Positions 8,295 through 18,610 of a stretch of 64,000 nt of DNA are shown here, piece by piece (position 1 is the stretch's first letter; each line of letters begins with the position of its first letter). Location: NCBI RefSeq assembly GCF_003545765.1, contig NZ_QXIO01000001.1, forward strand, positions 310,001 through 374,000, in the 5' to 3' direction. Position numbers and translations under genes: made by a program. The DNA is from Colwellia sp. RSH04. GTDB lineage: Bacteria; Pseudomonadota; Gammaproteobacteria; Enterobacterales; Alteromonadaceae. The notes under the pieces were generated by a model. That model did no database searches. It had not been told where the DNA came from and worked only from the letters and a program-made list of their open reading frames with translations.

Positions 8295-11054
8295 TTAAAA
8301 CTCTTTCTTAAGACCAAAATAAAAGAACCTACCACGGAATGAATACAAGTTATCATCCGTCGAAGTCACACCTTGATTTAGATATGGTGGTTCTTGGTCA
8401 AATACGTTTTGAATACCAAAGTGTACATCGGTACCAATAGTATCGATAAAGTAACCTACTTGCATGTTATGAATCATTGTTGCATCCATTACGTCTTGCT
8501 TTTTAATATCATTAACAGTGTAAGTTACTGTTTTACCTTCGCCATCAACAACAGCAATATCGCTGTTATAATTAAAGTCCCAAGTTGCACGAATATTCCC
8601 CATAGTCCAGTCAAGCTGCATACTAGCTTTCCACTCAGGGATACTACCAAAGGCGCCATCGTAGGTACCAACAATGTCTCTAAACGCTGTATCACTGGTA
8701 TCTTGTACTTCAAATTTATCCATTAACGTTGTATCAAAATTAATACGCCACTCACCAATGTCGGTTTCAAGGATATAATTAGCATTAAAGTCAAAGCCCG
8801 ATAAATTACGCGCTGCAATGTTATTAGCTGGAGCAAAAACCGTTTGGATATAACCTGTACCATTATTAGATCTAAGTACATCGCTTGAGTACTCTGGATT
8901 ACCGCCAACATTTTGATCAATAACATAGTTGGTACTTGCAAAAACCACATTCGTTTGTTGAATATCGAAATAATCAAGCGTGAACGATAAATTATCTAGT
9001 GGTTCTACAACAAGACCTAATGTCATGTTTTCTGCTTCTTCTGGCTCTAAATCAGCATTACCACCACCAATAATGTCAAAACTTTGAATAGCATTTTGAC
9101 TATATTGAGGATCTAACCCTAAAGCGACACACTCTGGCTTGCTTGAACTAAAGTTTGCTTCGTTACTAGGGTTACATGGATCATATAAATTGGTGCTAAT
9201 TGCAGAAGTTCTTCCTTGATACATTTGTGCCATTGTTGGCGCACGGAACCCTGTACTATACGTTGCACGTAACTTTAATATATCAAGAGGTTGATAAATT
9301 ACACCTAATTTAGGATTAAACGTACTTTCATCAATATCACTATAATCACTATAGCGTGCGGCAGCTTCAATCTCTAAATTATCAATTACTGGTATAGCAA
9401 GCTCTAAGTAAAGCTCGGTAATTTCACGTACTGGCGAAATTACAGGTGTACTTGAGCCGCCCCAAGAAACATCAAACGTTGCCGTACGCTGCGCTTGATC
9501 AACTTCCATTGATAATTGATCTTCACGGTACTCAATACCAGATGAGAACATTAAATCACCTGCTGGCATTGAGACTACTGGGCCAGATATATGCGCTTGC
9601 ATAAACATTAGGTCATTTTTATTCGTTACAACAGGTGCTGTTGTATTAATAAAGTCTAACATGGGTTGTGTAATAGACCCTTCTGGCCCAAATACATTTA
9701 AAGCAACACACGTTGGATCAGCTTCTGTTTCACATTCATCTGATAAAGCGCGTTCTATTTGATTAATTGATGGTTGTGCACCACCACGAGTAATTAGCTC
9801 AGCAGACTGACTAGAGAAGTTAACCTCCCAATCAAATTCTTCAAAAATGGTCCCTTGAAGGCCGATGGTATAACGCTTAATACTGTTATCCGTTTTATAT
9901 AAACGTGAGCCGTATTCACTAAAGCGACGAGTCACATTACCCGCTTCACCAAACGGGTTATATTTTTGGTTTGGACCTACACCAAAATTATTACCGTCTG
10001 CATCAGGGTATCGCTTAAACGCATTAGGTGTATCTACGTTATCACCATACCAACCGGTATCAGTGCCTGGAGGCGCTTGGTTACCTTGAACAAAACCATC
10101 ATGAAAAGATAATTCAGTGAAGAATAAGACATCTTCGCTTAATTCATATTCACCTGTTACAAACACGCTATTAGTTTTATTCGCATTTGCGCCTGATTGA
10201 GCACCACGATAGTTATACCCCATAGTGTCATAGTCAAAAGGAATAACCGCTGATGGGTTACTCGCATCAGGAACAGTCCATGTTTCACTCGGGTCTAAGC
10301 CAAAACCAGATAACCGAGCATAAGGTGTTGTACCTGAACTAACATTAGTACCGCCCATGTAACGACGGTCAGTATCTTTAGTCATGTAACGATCTTTTTC
10401 TTCCCAACCATCATTATTACTTGAAGAAGCCGCAATCATTATGCTGCCTTTATCAGCACTAAAGCCCATAACTAAGCCAAGTTCACGTTCATCAGCATCG
10501 CCTTCTGAAGACTGCCCCCAGCGAGCATTCACTTCAAAGCCTTCGTAATTTTTACGGGTAATAATATTGATAACACCAGCGATAGCATCAGAACCATATA
10601 TCGCGGAAGCACCATCTTTTAGTACTTCAATTTGAGAAATCGCTTCAAAAGGGATAGTCGATAAATCAACTAAGCCATTTTCATTTGAACCAACAATACG
10701 GCGACCATTTAATAACACTAAAGTGTTTGTCGCTTCAATACCGCGCAGTGTTGCTGTTTGAATGCTTACAGCACCTGAGCTACTTTGGTTATTAGCACTT
10801 GCACCAGTGATTGCAGGTAAACGACGTAGTGCGCTACTTACATCACTAATACCTAGCTTAGTCATTTGCGCTTTTGACACTACAGTGATAGGTGATGTTG
10901 ACGCCACTTCTGCACGTGCAATACGTGAACCAGTGACCATAATTTTTTCTACTTCCTCTTCTTCAGCAGCCATTGTTGGCATAGCAAGAGTAGAAGCAAC
11001 AGAAAGCATTGCAACAGATAATGTTGAAAGCTTAAATTTGTTTGGGGTTCTCAT
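8295..11054 (-). CDS. TonB-dependent receptor
   Basis: Outer-membrane energised transporter of 919 residues. It has a signal peptide ending at about residue 29 (TMAAEEE), a TonB-box-like segment (EEEVEKIMVTGSRI, about 30-43), a plug domain (SPITVVSKAQM... through LKDGASAIYGSDAIAGVINIIT, about residue 167) and a long beta-barrel ending in GLKKEF with the terminal Phe typical of outer-membrane proteins. The substrate is not determined; this subfamily in Alteromonadales often imports peptides or sugars. The ribosome binding site AAGGAA precedes the ATG. The shared palindrome at 11150-11161 lies about 100 bp upstream and suggests co-regulation with hydroxyproline catabolism. Confidence 0.93.
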   Translation of the reverse strand: MRTPNKFKLSTLSVAMLSVASTLAMPTMAAEEEEVEKIMVTGSRIARAEVASTSPITVVSKAQMTKLGISDVSSALRRLPAITGASANNQSSSGAVSIQTATLRGIEATNTLVLLNGRRIVGSNENGLVDLSTIPFEAISQIEVLKDGASAIYGSDAIAGVINIITRKNYEGFEVNARWGQSSEGDADERELGLVMGFSADKGSIMIAASSSNNDGWEEKDRYMTKDTDRRYMGGTNVSSGTTPYARLSGFGLDPSETWTVPDASNPSAVIPFDYDTMGYNYRGAQSGANANKTNSVFVTGEYELSEDVLFFTELSFHDGFVQGNQAPPGTDTGWYGDNVDTPNAFKRYPDADGNNFGVGPNQKYNPFGEAGNVTRRFSEYGSRLYKTDNSIKRYTIGLQGTIFEEFDWEVNFSSQSAELITRGGAQPSINQIERALSDECETEADPTCVALNVFGPEGSITQPMLDFINTTAPVVTNKNDLMFMQAHISGPVVSMPAGDLMFSSGIEYREDQLSMEVDQAQRTATFDVSWGGSSTPVISPVREITELYLELAIPVIDNLEIEAAARYSDYSDIDESTFNPKLGVIYQPLDILKLRATYSTGFRAPTMAQMYQGRTSAISTNLYDPCNPSNEANFSSSKPECVALGLDPQYSQNAIQSFDIIGGGNADLEPEEAENMTLGLVVEPLDNLSFTLDYFDIQQTNVVFASTNYVIDQNVGGNPEYSSDVLRSNNGTGYIQTVFAPANNIAARNLSGFDFNANYILETDIGEWRINFDTTLMDKFEVQDTSDTAFRDIVGTYDGAFGSIPEWKASMQLDWTMGNIRATWDFNYNSDIAVVDGEGKTVTYTVNDIKKQDVMDATMIHNMQVGYFIDTIGTDVHFGIQNVFDQEPPYLNQGVTSTDDNLYSFRGRFFYFGLKKEF

Positions 11055-11149
11055 TGTAATTCCTTGAATTATTTCATTGTTTTATTTTTATATTTTACTT
11101 ATGCATCCATAGAGCAGTTTTGGCTTACAATTATATTTGCAAACACTTA

Positions 11150-11161
11150 ATTGGATACAAT
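11150..11161. promoter_or_regulatory. Putative GntR/HypR-type operator, site A
   Basis: ATTGGATACAAT, one base from the perfect palindrome ATTGTATACAAT at site C. It lies 96 bp upstream of the start of the TonB receptor at 8295-11054, an operator-like distance. The size and TTG-N4-CAA form suit FadR/FCD-type GntR regulators. Confidence 0.5.
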
Positions 11162-11270
11162 ATAAGATATATACTATATGGATAACTTTATTACAACAGA
11201 GAAAGCAATTTACTACTAAGGTTTTCGGAGTTAAATGTTACAAAGTATTTTGTAATAATTATTTAAGAAT

Positions 11271-11305
11271 AAAAAAATGCCAGACAACACAGTTGACTGG
11301 CATTT
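11271..11305 (-). terminator. Terminator of the Oar-like receptor gene
   Basis: Stem AAATGCCAG / CTGGCATTT (11275-11283 and 11297-11305), extended inward by CAAC-ACA-GTTG after one A:A mismatch, followed on the minus strand by a T-run. It is 35 bp past the stop at 11340. Confidence 0.85.
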
Positions 11306-11339
11306 CATAAAAACTAATTTTTAAAAAATATACTATCTA

Positions 11340-14300
11340 TTAAAAATCATAACGTGCAGTAAATAAGAAGCTACGTGGAGCTTGGTAACTTGTAGGATTA
11401 CCGTAGTTAGGGTCCATTTGACCAATCGTATTGTTGAATTCAGACATATCATTATACGTTGTTGCAGTATTAGCATCTAATACGTTAAACACTTTGCCTG
11501 ATAAAGTAATCGCACCAGACTCTTCTAAATCAATTGCATAACTAATACTTAAATCTAAGCTATAAATCCAATCCCCATGACCACCTGAACCTCGTGGTGA
11601 AGGGTTACCATTGGAATAGAAGTTATTACGGTTCCAGTCTTTACATGCTGTGATATCTTTTTCAGGAGCACAAGAATCAACATCTTGAGGATGATAACCT
11701 AAAATATTACGAGCACGGCCTTCTTGAGCAAGGAAAATAGCACCGGCATATAAATTATCAATAATTTCATAAGTACCATAAAACTTAAACTTATGAGGAA
11801 TATCATTTGACGTATTGCCATATGAATGATCTGTAAACTCAGGGCTATCAAACGAACCAGACCAGCCTGGATCTGCCTGTGAGTGAGTACCACTTACTAA
11901 ACCTTCAGTATTACCTTCAGATTTGGAGTATGTATATGATGCATTCATATACGCACCTTCAAATGGTGAGCCTTGAATTGTAAACTCTAAAGCTTGGTAT
12001 GTACGCTTAGCCTTCGGTAAACCAACATAATCAGCAGACCACGTTACACCTTCACCATCGCTAATCACGCCATCTTGGTTTTGGTCATATGCTAAATGAA
12101 CTGGTGAGCCAGGGTTTATAACAATACCTACCCAATCAGAACTAGTGTCCCAGTTTGGATCAAGCTTAGCTGCTTCTTCAGGATTAGCAGCAGACCATTT
12201 ATCTAATGTATACTTCATATTAGTATCTTCAATAGAAGATTTCAGGTTTTGATAGATATAACGTGCTCCAAGTACCCAGTTACCATCAAGCTCATGAGAT
12301 ACACTTAGAGCAAATTCATCACTATACATAGGATCTAAATCTGCATCGACTAATGTTTGGTATGGCTGTGTGAATGTTCCATCACCATAATTTTCAACCC
12401 ACATTGTTTCAGGGTTTACAGGTAAGTAGTTTTCATCTACTGAATCAAACTTAATTGAATGATATTGGTTAGTTTCACCTAACGTCATACGAACAGAAGT
12501 ATTAGGAGAAATCGGCATAAAGTAACGCCCAAAGTTTGCAGAAACTTTTGTTGTACCTTCGCCGTTTACATCCCAAATAGCACCTAAACGAGGTGCCCAT
12601 TGGTTAGACATATCAACGTATTTATCGCCTTCACCTGTTTCAGAAGTAAAAGAACTATTACGTAAACCTAAGTTTAATGTTACTTCATCTGTTACTCGCC
12701 ATGAATCTTCAATGTAAAATGCCGTAGTACCTGATTCTGCAGTACCAATTCTGCTATATTCACGTCTATATAAGAAGTTTTCGCCTAACTCATGCTCAAC
12801 GGGCGCTTGTCCAGCACCTGCACGCTCACCATTAATCCAGTTTAACCAACCTGAAGTCATTAGGTAATATTCATAGCGATAACCATCACCTGAATAAGTT
12901 ATATTATCTGCTACTTCAACAACTTCTGAACTATAACCTACGCGAATAGTGTGGTCTTCTAATTCCCAATCTAAATCTAAACGGAACTGTGTTCGCTTAT
13001 CATTTGACATATTATCTCGTGACCAGCCAACCCAACCACCTTTTTTACTCCAACCGTCTTGATCTTCCCACCAAACTCGATTAATGTCGGCAGTCGGGTT
13101 TATAGCACCCTCTTCTTGTTCCGTTACACCATATACAGCACTTAGAGAAATATCATCAGTAAGATTACCCATATAATTAACAGACCATAAATTACCACCT
13201 GAGAATGATGAATCTGGTTCACTGAATTCCCCAGAGATAGATTGGCTGTCCATATCATAGTCTGCTTGAGTAACTTCTTTTTCCCACTCATTGTTAAGTG
13301 CAGTAAAGCCGAGACTATGATTATCATTGATAAACCAATCAACTTTAGCTAACCAGAAATCTGCTTTAGATTCTGTTCTTTCAAAATAATCACTTGTTGA
13401 CGCGTACTCGCTTGTTACGCTTTGCGGGTTAAATATACCATAAAAGAATAAAGTATCTTCAATGATTGCACCACTAGCATAAATGTTATATTTCGTAGAA
13501 TCGTAAGAGTCTTCTTGATTATAAGTAATTAATTTATCTTCAAAAGGATAATTACCATTTTCATCAGGATTCTTATTATATCCCCATGTATCAGGAGATT
13601 GAGAGCCTAAAGAACCTGGAACATAATCAACTGAAACACCAAATTTGAATTCGTTATCACCTGACTTAGTAACTAAATCGGTAACACCACCAATAAATTG
13701 ACCATATTCTGCACTAACACCACCTGAAACAACGTTCGCTTGTGCAATCGCTTCCCAAGGGAATTCGACATGCCCTAAACCTGTGCGAATATCAGTAATG
13801 TTTAAACCATTTAGAAAGTAACCATTTTCAGCTACAGATGAACCATTAAATGAAGCACCACGACCATAGTCACCATCTTGGTCAGCTGCTAATGAAGAAG
13901 CAGGAGATAGTAAGGCGACAGATGTTAAATCTTGTTGTACAGGTAGAAGAGCTAACTCTTCTGAAGTTAATGAAATTTTACTCGTAGAACTCTCAAAATC
14001 AATAACCTGGATACTTGAGCCTGTTACTTGAATTCGCTCAACACCAGACTCATTCATAGCAACATTGAAGCCAGCAGTACTACCGGCCATTACTTGAATT
14101 TTTTTCTCTTGTAGTGTTTCAAAACCATTCTTTGAAAAAGTAACAGTATAATTACCAATAGGTAGACCTTTAACTGAGAATTTACCATTTTCATCAGTAG
14201 TTGTTGTACGAGAAATACCTTTAGACTCATGTTTTAATACAACTTGCACGTTGGAAAGATTTTGTCCGTTTTGTACGGCAACCTGACCTACAACACTACC

Positions 14301-14414
14301 GTTAATTTTATCGGCAGAAATCGCTGCTGGTGCAGTCATCATTAATGCAGTACCTATTGCTAGTGCTGCAAGCGATTTGCGTGGTTGGAAACCACCCTTT
14401 GTTAACTTAGACAT
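11340..14414 (-). CDS. Oar-like TonB-dependent receptor with carboxypeptidase-regulatory domain
   Basis: A 1024-residue outer-membrane receptor of the OmpA-related Oar type. After a signal peptide (cleavage near AISADK, about residue 34) comes a carboxypeptidase-D-regulatory-like beta-sandwich at about 37-115 (NVQVVLKHESKGISRTTTTD ... GFNVAMNESG), then a plug (VERIQVTGSSIQVID ... ANVVSGGVSAEYGQFIGGV) and a long barrel ending in LFTARYDF. Oar-like receptors in marine bacteria often accompany extracellular proteolysis, and one in Pseudoalteromonas/Myxococcus-type systems is linked to protease or peptide traffic; the substrate here is inferred as peptide. AGGGG precedes the ATG. A 26-bp palindrome upstream (14493-14518) contains the shared operator core. 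Confidence 0.92.
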   Translation of the reverse strand: MSKLTKGGFQPRKSLAALAIGTALMMTAPAAISADKINGSVVGQVAVQNGQNLSNVQVVLKHESKGISRTTTTDENGKFSVKGLPIGNYTVTFSKNGFETLQEKKIQVMAGSTAGFNVAMNESGVERIQVTGSSIQVIDFESSTSKISLTSEELALLPVQQDLTSVALLSPASSLAADQDGDYGRGASFNGSSVAENGYFLNGLNITDIRTGLGHVEFPWEAIAQANVVSGGVSAEYGQFIGGVTDLVTKSGDNEFKFGVSVDYVPGSLGSQSPDTWGYNKNPDENGNYPFEDKLITYNQEDSYDSTKYNIYASGAIIEDTLFFYGIFNPQSVTSEYASTSDYFERTESKADFWLAKVDWFINDNHSLGFTALNNEWEKEVTQADYDMDSQSISGEFSEPDSSFSGGNLWSVNYMGNLTDDISLSAVYGVTEQEEGAINPTADINRVWWEDQDGWSKKGGWVGWSRDNMSNDKRTQFRLDLDWELEDHTIRVGYSSEVVEVADNITYSGDGYRYEYYLMTSGWLNWINGERAGAGQAPVEHELGENFLYRREYSRIGTAESGTTAFYIEDSWRVTDEVTLNLGLRNSSFTSETGEGDKYVDMSNQWAPRLGAIWDVNGEGTTKVSANFGRYFMPISPNTSVRMTLGETNQYHSIKFDSVDENYLPVNPETMWVENYGDGTFTQPYQTLVDADLDPMYSDEFALSVSHELDGNWVLGARYIYQNLKSSIEDTNMKYTLDKWSAANPEEAAKLDPNWDTSSDWVGIVINPGSPVHLAYDQNQDGVISDGEGVTWSADYVGLPKAKRTYQALEFTIQGSPFEGAYMNASYTYSKSEGNTEGLVSGTHSQADPGWSGSFDSPEFTDHSYGNTSNDIPHKFKFYGTYEIIDNLYAGAIFLAQEGRARNILGYHPQDVDSCAPEKDITACKDWNRNNFYSNGNPSPRGSGGHGDWIYSLDLSISYAIDLEESGAITLSGKVFNVLDANTATTYNDMSEFNNTIGQMDPNYGNPTSYQAPRSFLFTARYDF

Positions 14415-14796
14415 TATTACCCCTTAAATTGATAATTTTGTTTTTTATAATTTTTGTAATTTTAATGTTTAGTAGTCAGATAACCCAGACCACCAATATA
14501 TTGCATACAATATATTGGTATTGAGTATATTTTAGGTGAATCTTAGGATCAATACCTTTTTCCCCCTTTTATATGACAATTAGATATAACTATTATTAAC
14601 AGCCACTTACTATAATTTACGATAAAGTTCGTAATTAAAAGAGAGCATTATTTATGAAGGATGGTGATTAAAATCACGATAAAAATAGGAGAGTAAATTA
14701 ATTTTCCCTTTTTATTATTGGTTAATTATCAATCTGAATATAAGTGAGTTACACTCATTAATAACCACTAGTTTTCATGATAATTTATAAAAACAT
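14415..14796. promoter_or_regulatory. Divergent promoter region, Oar-like receptor / GGDEF gene
   Basis: These 382 bp separate the receptor (minus) from the diguanylate cyclase (plus). No coding frame is seen. It is very AT-rich and holds the palindrome described at 14493-14518. Nothing else was recognised. Confidence 0.5.
14493..14518. promoter_or_regulatory. Putative GntR/HypR-type operator, site B (extended palindrome)
   Basis: Perfect 11-bp arms CCAATATATTG and CAATATATTGG around CATA. The core ATTGCATACAAT (14500-14511) differs by one base from site C at 22432. It lies about 80-105 bp upstream of the Oar-like receptor start, and on the other side about 280 bp upstream of the GGDEF gene. 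Confidence 0.55.
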
Positions 14797-15906
14797 TTGA
14801 AAGATATGTTCAAAATTAAAGCGCTGCTCACTGCTTATTTTCAGACAGGTTTAACAGAAAAAAAACACGATGATCAAAACCGTAGAATTTTCGTCGTAAA
14901 TTTATTTTCGTTTGTTGGTATGTCTATTACTGGGGCAATGTCGATCAATGCTTTTTTACAAAGCGATTTATTACTTGCTTGGGTACTTTTAGTTGCAAGC
15001 CTTATTTATATCTCAAGCTTCCTTGTACAAAAAAAGAGTCAAAACTTGGCCTTGGCTACAGGCTTTATACTTTACTCGTTAGTTCTCTTAATGATATATC
15101 TTGTTTATAGTGGTGGAGTTAATAATACTGGGCCATTATGGATTTTTATAATTCCGCCTGTAGCTTTATTTATGCACGGTTTAAAACGAGGGTTAATAGA
15201 TAATCTTATATTTGTTACTGCAATATGTTTTTTAATGTTTTTCCAACAGGGTGAGTTATTAATTACTGAGTATTCATTTGAATTTAAAACTCGGCTTATT
15301 TACAGCTACCTTACGGTAACTTTCTTATCAAGTTTCTATGAGTATTCTCGTAATAGAACCTTTCAATACACATTAGAACTTAGTAAAAAATATGAATCCC
15401 TAGCTAAATTAGATCCTCTAACAAAGCTTTCTAACCGAAGAGATGCACTGCTATTATTAGAGCAAGAGCACAGTAGACAAAAGCGAAACCCGATGGATAT
15501 CTCGTTGATATTGTGTGATGTTGATAATTTTAAGGTAATAAATGATACCTTTGGTCATAACATAGGTGATGAAGTTTTAGTTAAATTATCTCAGTGTTTT
15601 CAATCACTCATGCGTGAACAAGATATTGTAGCAAGGTGGGGAGGAGAAGAGTTCTTAGTTATTTTACCTGAGACACCTATTGAGAATGCCGATAACTTAT
15701 CTAAAAAATTACATCAACAGATAAGAGGACTAGCTATTGTACATGAAGATCACGAAATACATGTCACAGTGAGTATGGGGATTAGTAAGTTAGCACCAAC
15801 ACAACATATAAAAGATGCTATAAACTTTGCTGATAAATATCTATATAAAGCGAAAGCTAACGGAAGAAACCAAACAGTCACCATGGGTGATTATGGTTCG
15901 ACATAA
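14797..15906 (+). CDS. Membrane diguanylate cyclase (GGDEF)
   Basis: Makes cyclic di-GMP from two GTP. The 369 residues have six hydrophobic segments between about 30 and 190, probably a 6-TM sensor region, then a GGDEF domain from about residue 205 (LAKLDPLTKLSNRRDAL) with LCDVDNFKVINDTFGH and the active-site RWGGEEF at about 280. The product-inhibition I-site REQD sits five residues before GGEEF, so it is probably active and feedback-inhibited. There is no EAL domain. The listed start is TTG; an ATG three codons later (14806) is equally likely, and neither has a strong ribosome binding site. Confidence 0.93.
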   Translation: MKDMFKIKALLTAYFQTGLTEKKHDDQNRRIFVVNLFSFVGMSITGAMSINAFLQSDLLLAWVLLVASLIYISSFLVQKKSQNLALATGFILYSLVLLMIYLVYSGGVNNTGPLWIFIIPPVALFMHGLKRGLIDNLIFVTAICFLMFFQQGELLITEYSFEFKTRLIYSYLTVTFLSSFYEYSRNRTFQYTLELSKKYESLAKLDPLTKLSNRRDALLLLEQEHSRQKRNPMDISLILCDVDNFKVINDTFGHNIGDEVLVKLSQCFQSLMREQDIVARWGGEEFLVILPETPIENADNLSKKLHQQIRGLAIVHEDHEIHVTVSMGISKLAPTQHIKDAINFADKYLYKAKANGRNQTVTMGDYGST

Positions 15907-15936
15907 ACAAAAAAACCTTAGCAAATGCTAAGGCTT
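15907..15936 (-). terminator. Terminator of tRNA-Phe (minus strand)
   Basis: Stem CCTTAGC / GCTAAGG with an AAAT loop, followed on the minus strand by TTTTTTTGTTT. It lies just past the tRNA-Phe 3' end and just after the GGDEF stop, so it may serve both convergent genes. Confidence 0.8.
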
Positions 15937-15940
15937 AATA

Positions 15941-16016
15941 TGGTGCCCCGACCCGGAATTGAACCAGGGACACGCGGATTTTCAATCCGCTGCTCTACCA
16001 ACTGAGCTATCGGGGC
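15941..16016 (-). tRNA. tRNA-Phe (anticodon GAA)
   Basis: 76 nt with encoded CCA. All four arms can be drawn: acceptor GCCCCGA / TCGGGGC, D-arm GCTCAGTTGGTAGAGC, anticodon loop TTGAAAA with GAA, and T-arm CCTGG / CCGGG. It differs from the second copy at 29956 by one base in the T-loop (TTCAATT here, TTCAACT there). Confidence 0.98.
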
Positions 16017-16057
16017 ATCTATAAGAAAAGCTTTTCTAGCTCCTCTAAAGAGCGCGT

Positions 16058-16086
16058 ATAATATCGATAATTATTATCGCTAGCAA
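16058..16086 (-). promoter_or_regulatory. Promoter of minus-strand tRNA-Phe
   Basis: On the minus strand, -35 TTGCTA (16081-16086), 17-bp spacer, -10 TATTAT (16058-16063), followed by a GC-rich discriminator ACGCGCTC typical of growth-rate-controlled stable RNA promoters. Confidence 0.7.
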
Positions 16087-16141
16087 CCATTATTTTCAAT
16101 AAGATAATAATAACTGGTTAATAGTGAATTCAAACGCTTAG

Positions 16142-16450
16142 TTACAATTCAAATTCACTAAAATCTAAGTCGTTGTCTTTAATTGGCCGTGATTTAGGTT
16201 GATCGAGTAATGAAGGCTGAAGATCGGGGTCATTTGTTTGCTCTTTTACCGCTTTAGACTTACTTTGACCTAACTTACGTTTTCGTCGTTGAATACAGCG
16301 TTTAATAACTTTCTGCTTATCGTCATTATCAAAATTACGCCAATCTTGACGTTCATCACGCGTTCGCATACAACCAAGGCAATACCCCTTATCATCTGAT
16401 TGGCAAATGCCTACACATGGACTAGGTATATCAAAAAAATCTAGCTGCAT
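16142..16450 (-). CDS. DUF1289 family protein
   Basis: A 102-residue protein. The N-terminal half is the DUF1289 signature: SPCVGICQSDDKGYCLGCMR (about 10-29), with four Cys spaced as in the family, then RTRDERQDW. The cysteines suggest metal or iron-sulfur binding, but the function of the family is unknown to me. The C-terminal half is basic and low in complexity. It lies downstream of sulP on the same strand but is now separated from it by the repeat element at 16567-16832. Confidence 0.88.
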   Translation of the reverse strand: MQLDFFDIPSPCVGICQSDDKGYCLGCMRTRDERQDWRNFDNDDKQKVIKRCIQRRKRKLGQSKSKAVKEQTNDPDLQPSLLDQPKSRPIKDNDLDFSEFEL

Positions 16451-16566
16451 ACTACTGATAGGTTACTCCTTAACGATATCTCGATAAAAGTGCACTAAAC
16501 GTCACTATATATAGAAGTATAACGTATTAATGCACATTTTTATAAAGCAACATTTTTCAATGTGAC

Positions 16567-16832
16567 TAGGGTCTGTTTATCTTTCGCGATTAAGTTTTGT
16601 TCGAGCTAAAAACGTTTTATTCGCGGCGAGTAGTGTGTCGCTTAGTCATTCTAAGCAAATACTACTCAACAAAGCGTAAAATGCTTTTAGCCGAATCCTT
16701 CGGACAGCGTTTGTTAGTCATTTTTACGACGTTATCGCCTTTTATGTGGAGTAACCACATGACAAAGGCTCTGCCTTGTACAAATTTCCAACAAAAAGCT
16801 GCAAAAAAAACCCGAAAGATCAACAGCCCCTA
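16567..16832. mobile_element. MITE-like element with 22-bp terminal inverted repeats
   Basis: The ends are imperfect inverted repeats. The left end is TAGGGTCTGTTTATCTTTCG and the right end, reverse-complemented, is TAGGGGCTGTTGATCTTTCG, 19 of the first 22 bases identical. A TA at each outer edge could be a target duplication. Inside, a large imperfect palindrome runs from about 16600 to 16705 (GCTAAAAACGTTTTATTCGC versus GCTAAAAGCATTTTACGC, then GAGTAGT / ACTACTC and GCTTAG / CTAAGC around a TCATT loop). Smaller hairpins (ATGTGG/CCACAT, ACAAAGGC/GCCTTGT) follow. No transposase is encoded; a 78-codon frame at 16597 is not credible. The right end supplies the sulP stop codon. Confidence 0.75.
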
Positions 16833-18386
16833 AGCTAGTTTATCTGTTGCAATATGATAATCAGGATCTTCAATTACGTTTAATTCAACCAGTTTATCGG
16901 CTTTTTCTAATAAAATTTTGCACTCTTGATTTAAGTGTTTAAGGTGCATTGTTTTACCGCGAGAAAGATACCGTTCCGCAAGCGTGTCTATGGCTTCAAT
17001 AGCGGAATGATCGACCACTCTTGCATTCTTAAACTCAACAACAACATCATCGCTATCATCATCAGGCGTGAATTGTTCTAAAAAGTTAGAAATAGAACCA
17101 AAGAATATTGGGCCTGTTACTTCATATATTGTTGAACCTTGCTCATCAATAGAGCGCGTAACAAGAATATGCTTAGCATGTTCCCAGGCAAACACTAGTG
17201 CTGAAACAATAACACCAACGACTACTGCAATTGCTAAATCGGTAGCAACGGTAACCCCAGACACTAAAATAATAACAAAAGCATCGGCTTTAGGCACTTT
17301 GCCTAAAATTCTAAAACTTGACCATTCAAATGTACCAATAACAACAATAAACATTACCCCAACCAGTGCAGCTAATGGAATTATTTCAATTAAGCCTGAT
17401 GCAAATAAAATAAAACCAAGTAATGCTAATGCTGCTGTAATACCCGAAGCTCTTCCTCGACCACCCGAGTTAACGTTGATCATTGATTGACCAATCATGG
17501 CACAACCACCCATACCACCGAAGAAGCCAGTTACCGTATTTGCTGTACCTTGCGCCATACATTCTTTATTACCACGACCGCGTGTTCCCGTTAGTTCATC
17601 AATTAAGGTTAGTGTTAATAAAGATTCAATTAAACCAATCGCTGCTAAAACAAATGCGAATGGGAGAATTACTTTCAATGTTTCTAAATTAAATGGAACG
17701 TTTGGAATTGAAAATTGCGGTAATCCACCTGCGATTGATGCCGCAGGATCGTTAGTCATATCTCGGACAAAATCAACTACCGTTCTTGCTTCAAGCCCTA
17801 AACTTTGCACTAATACAGTTACCACAACAATCGCTACGAGAGATGATGGCACTGCTTTGGTTAATTTTGGTAATAAATGAATGATAGCCATAGTTAATAA
17901 AATAAGGCCTGCCATGGTAAATAATGCACTACCTTGCATCCAGACTAATTCACCAGCATCATTAGTGACTTTAAATTGGCTGAGCTGAGCCAAGAAAATA
18001 ACAATAGCTAAGCCGTTAACAAAACCCAACATAACTGGATGTGGCACTAAGCGTATAAACTTGCCCAGCTTAAATATCCCTGCCAGTATCTGTAATAGCC
18101 CGGTGAGCACAACAGTCGCAAATAGATATTCAACTCCATGAATTGCTACAAGACTTACCATAACAACAGCCATAGCGCCTGTAGCGCCAGAAATCATCCC
18201 AGGACGACCACCGAATATAGACGTTATCAAACCTACCATAAACGCCGCATATAAACCGACTAAAGGTTCAACTCCAGCAACAAAAGCAAATGCAACAGCT
18301 TCTGGCACAAGAGCAAGAGCAACAGTTAATCCAGATAGAACATCATTCTTTAAATTTGCGACTTTACTCGCGTGTAATTCAAACAT
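16830..18386 (-). CDS. SulP family anion permease with STAS domain
   Basis: Inner-membrane anion transporter; SulP relatives carry sulfate, bicarbonate or dicarboxylates. The 518 residues show about ten to twelve helices starting at residue 20 ([24 protein letters not shown]), the conserved [19 protein letters not shown] segment at about 297-315, and a cytoplasmic STAS domain from about 415 ([15 protein letters not shown] ... [17 protein letters not shown]). The length looks normal. The TAG stop at 16832-16830 is the first three bases of the MITE-like element inverted repeat, so an insertion landed at or next to the original stop. Confidence 0.92.
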   Translation of the reverse strand: MFELHASKVANLKNDVLSGLTVALALVPEAVAFAFVAGVEPLVGLYAAFMVGLITSIFGGRPGMISGATGAMAVVMVSLVAIHGVEYLFATVVLTGLLQILAGIFKLGKFIRLVPHPVMLGFVNGLAIVIFLAQLSQFKVTNDAGELVWMQGSALFTMAGLILLTMAIIHLLPKLTKAVPSSLVAIVVVTVLVQSLGLEARTVVDFVRDMTNDPAASIAGGLPQFSIPNVPFNLETLKVILPFAFVLAAIGLIESLLTLTLIDELTGTRGRGNKECMAQGTANTVTGFFGGMGGCAMIGQSMINVNSGGRGRASGITAALALLGFILFASGLIEIIPLAALVGVMFIVVIGTFEWSSFRILGKVPKADAFVIILVSGVTVATDLAIAVVVGVIVSALVFAWEHAKHILVTRSIDEQGSTIYEVTGPIFFGSISNFLEQFTPDDDSDDVVVEFKNARVVDHSAIEAIDTLAERYLSRGKTMHLKHLNQECKILLEKADKLVELNVIEDPDYHIATDKLA

Positions 18387-18610
18387 TATTTTCTCGTTGT
18401 TTAGATAACAAACTCAGCCGAAAAGACTAAGAGAATTTAGGGTATTCTTAACTAAACCCATAAAAACATTATAGGCAAAAGCTTAAGATTTTTTGTGATT
18501 TTGAGGGGCGGGAATACTATAGATTATAAGGAAAAATGTCAATATTTGCCTACTTTTAATACACTTTACAGCATATAGAAAGCAAGCAAATTAATCATTA
18601 TATAAATTGA

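Noticed and set aside
8394..8977. Several frames inside the TonB receptor gene on both strands
   Set aside because: Overlap the conserved receptor frame and show no domain or start signal.
16597..16833. A 78-codon plus-strand frame
   Set aside because: It lies wholly inside the palindromic MITE-like element, has no ribosome binding site or domain, and overlaps the sulP end.
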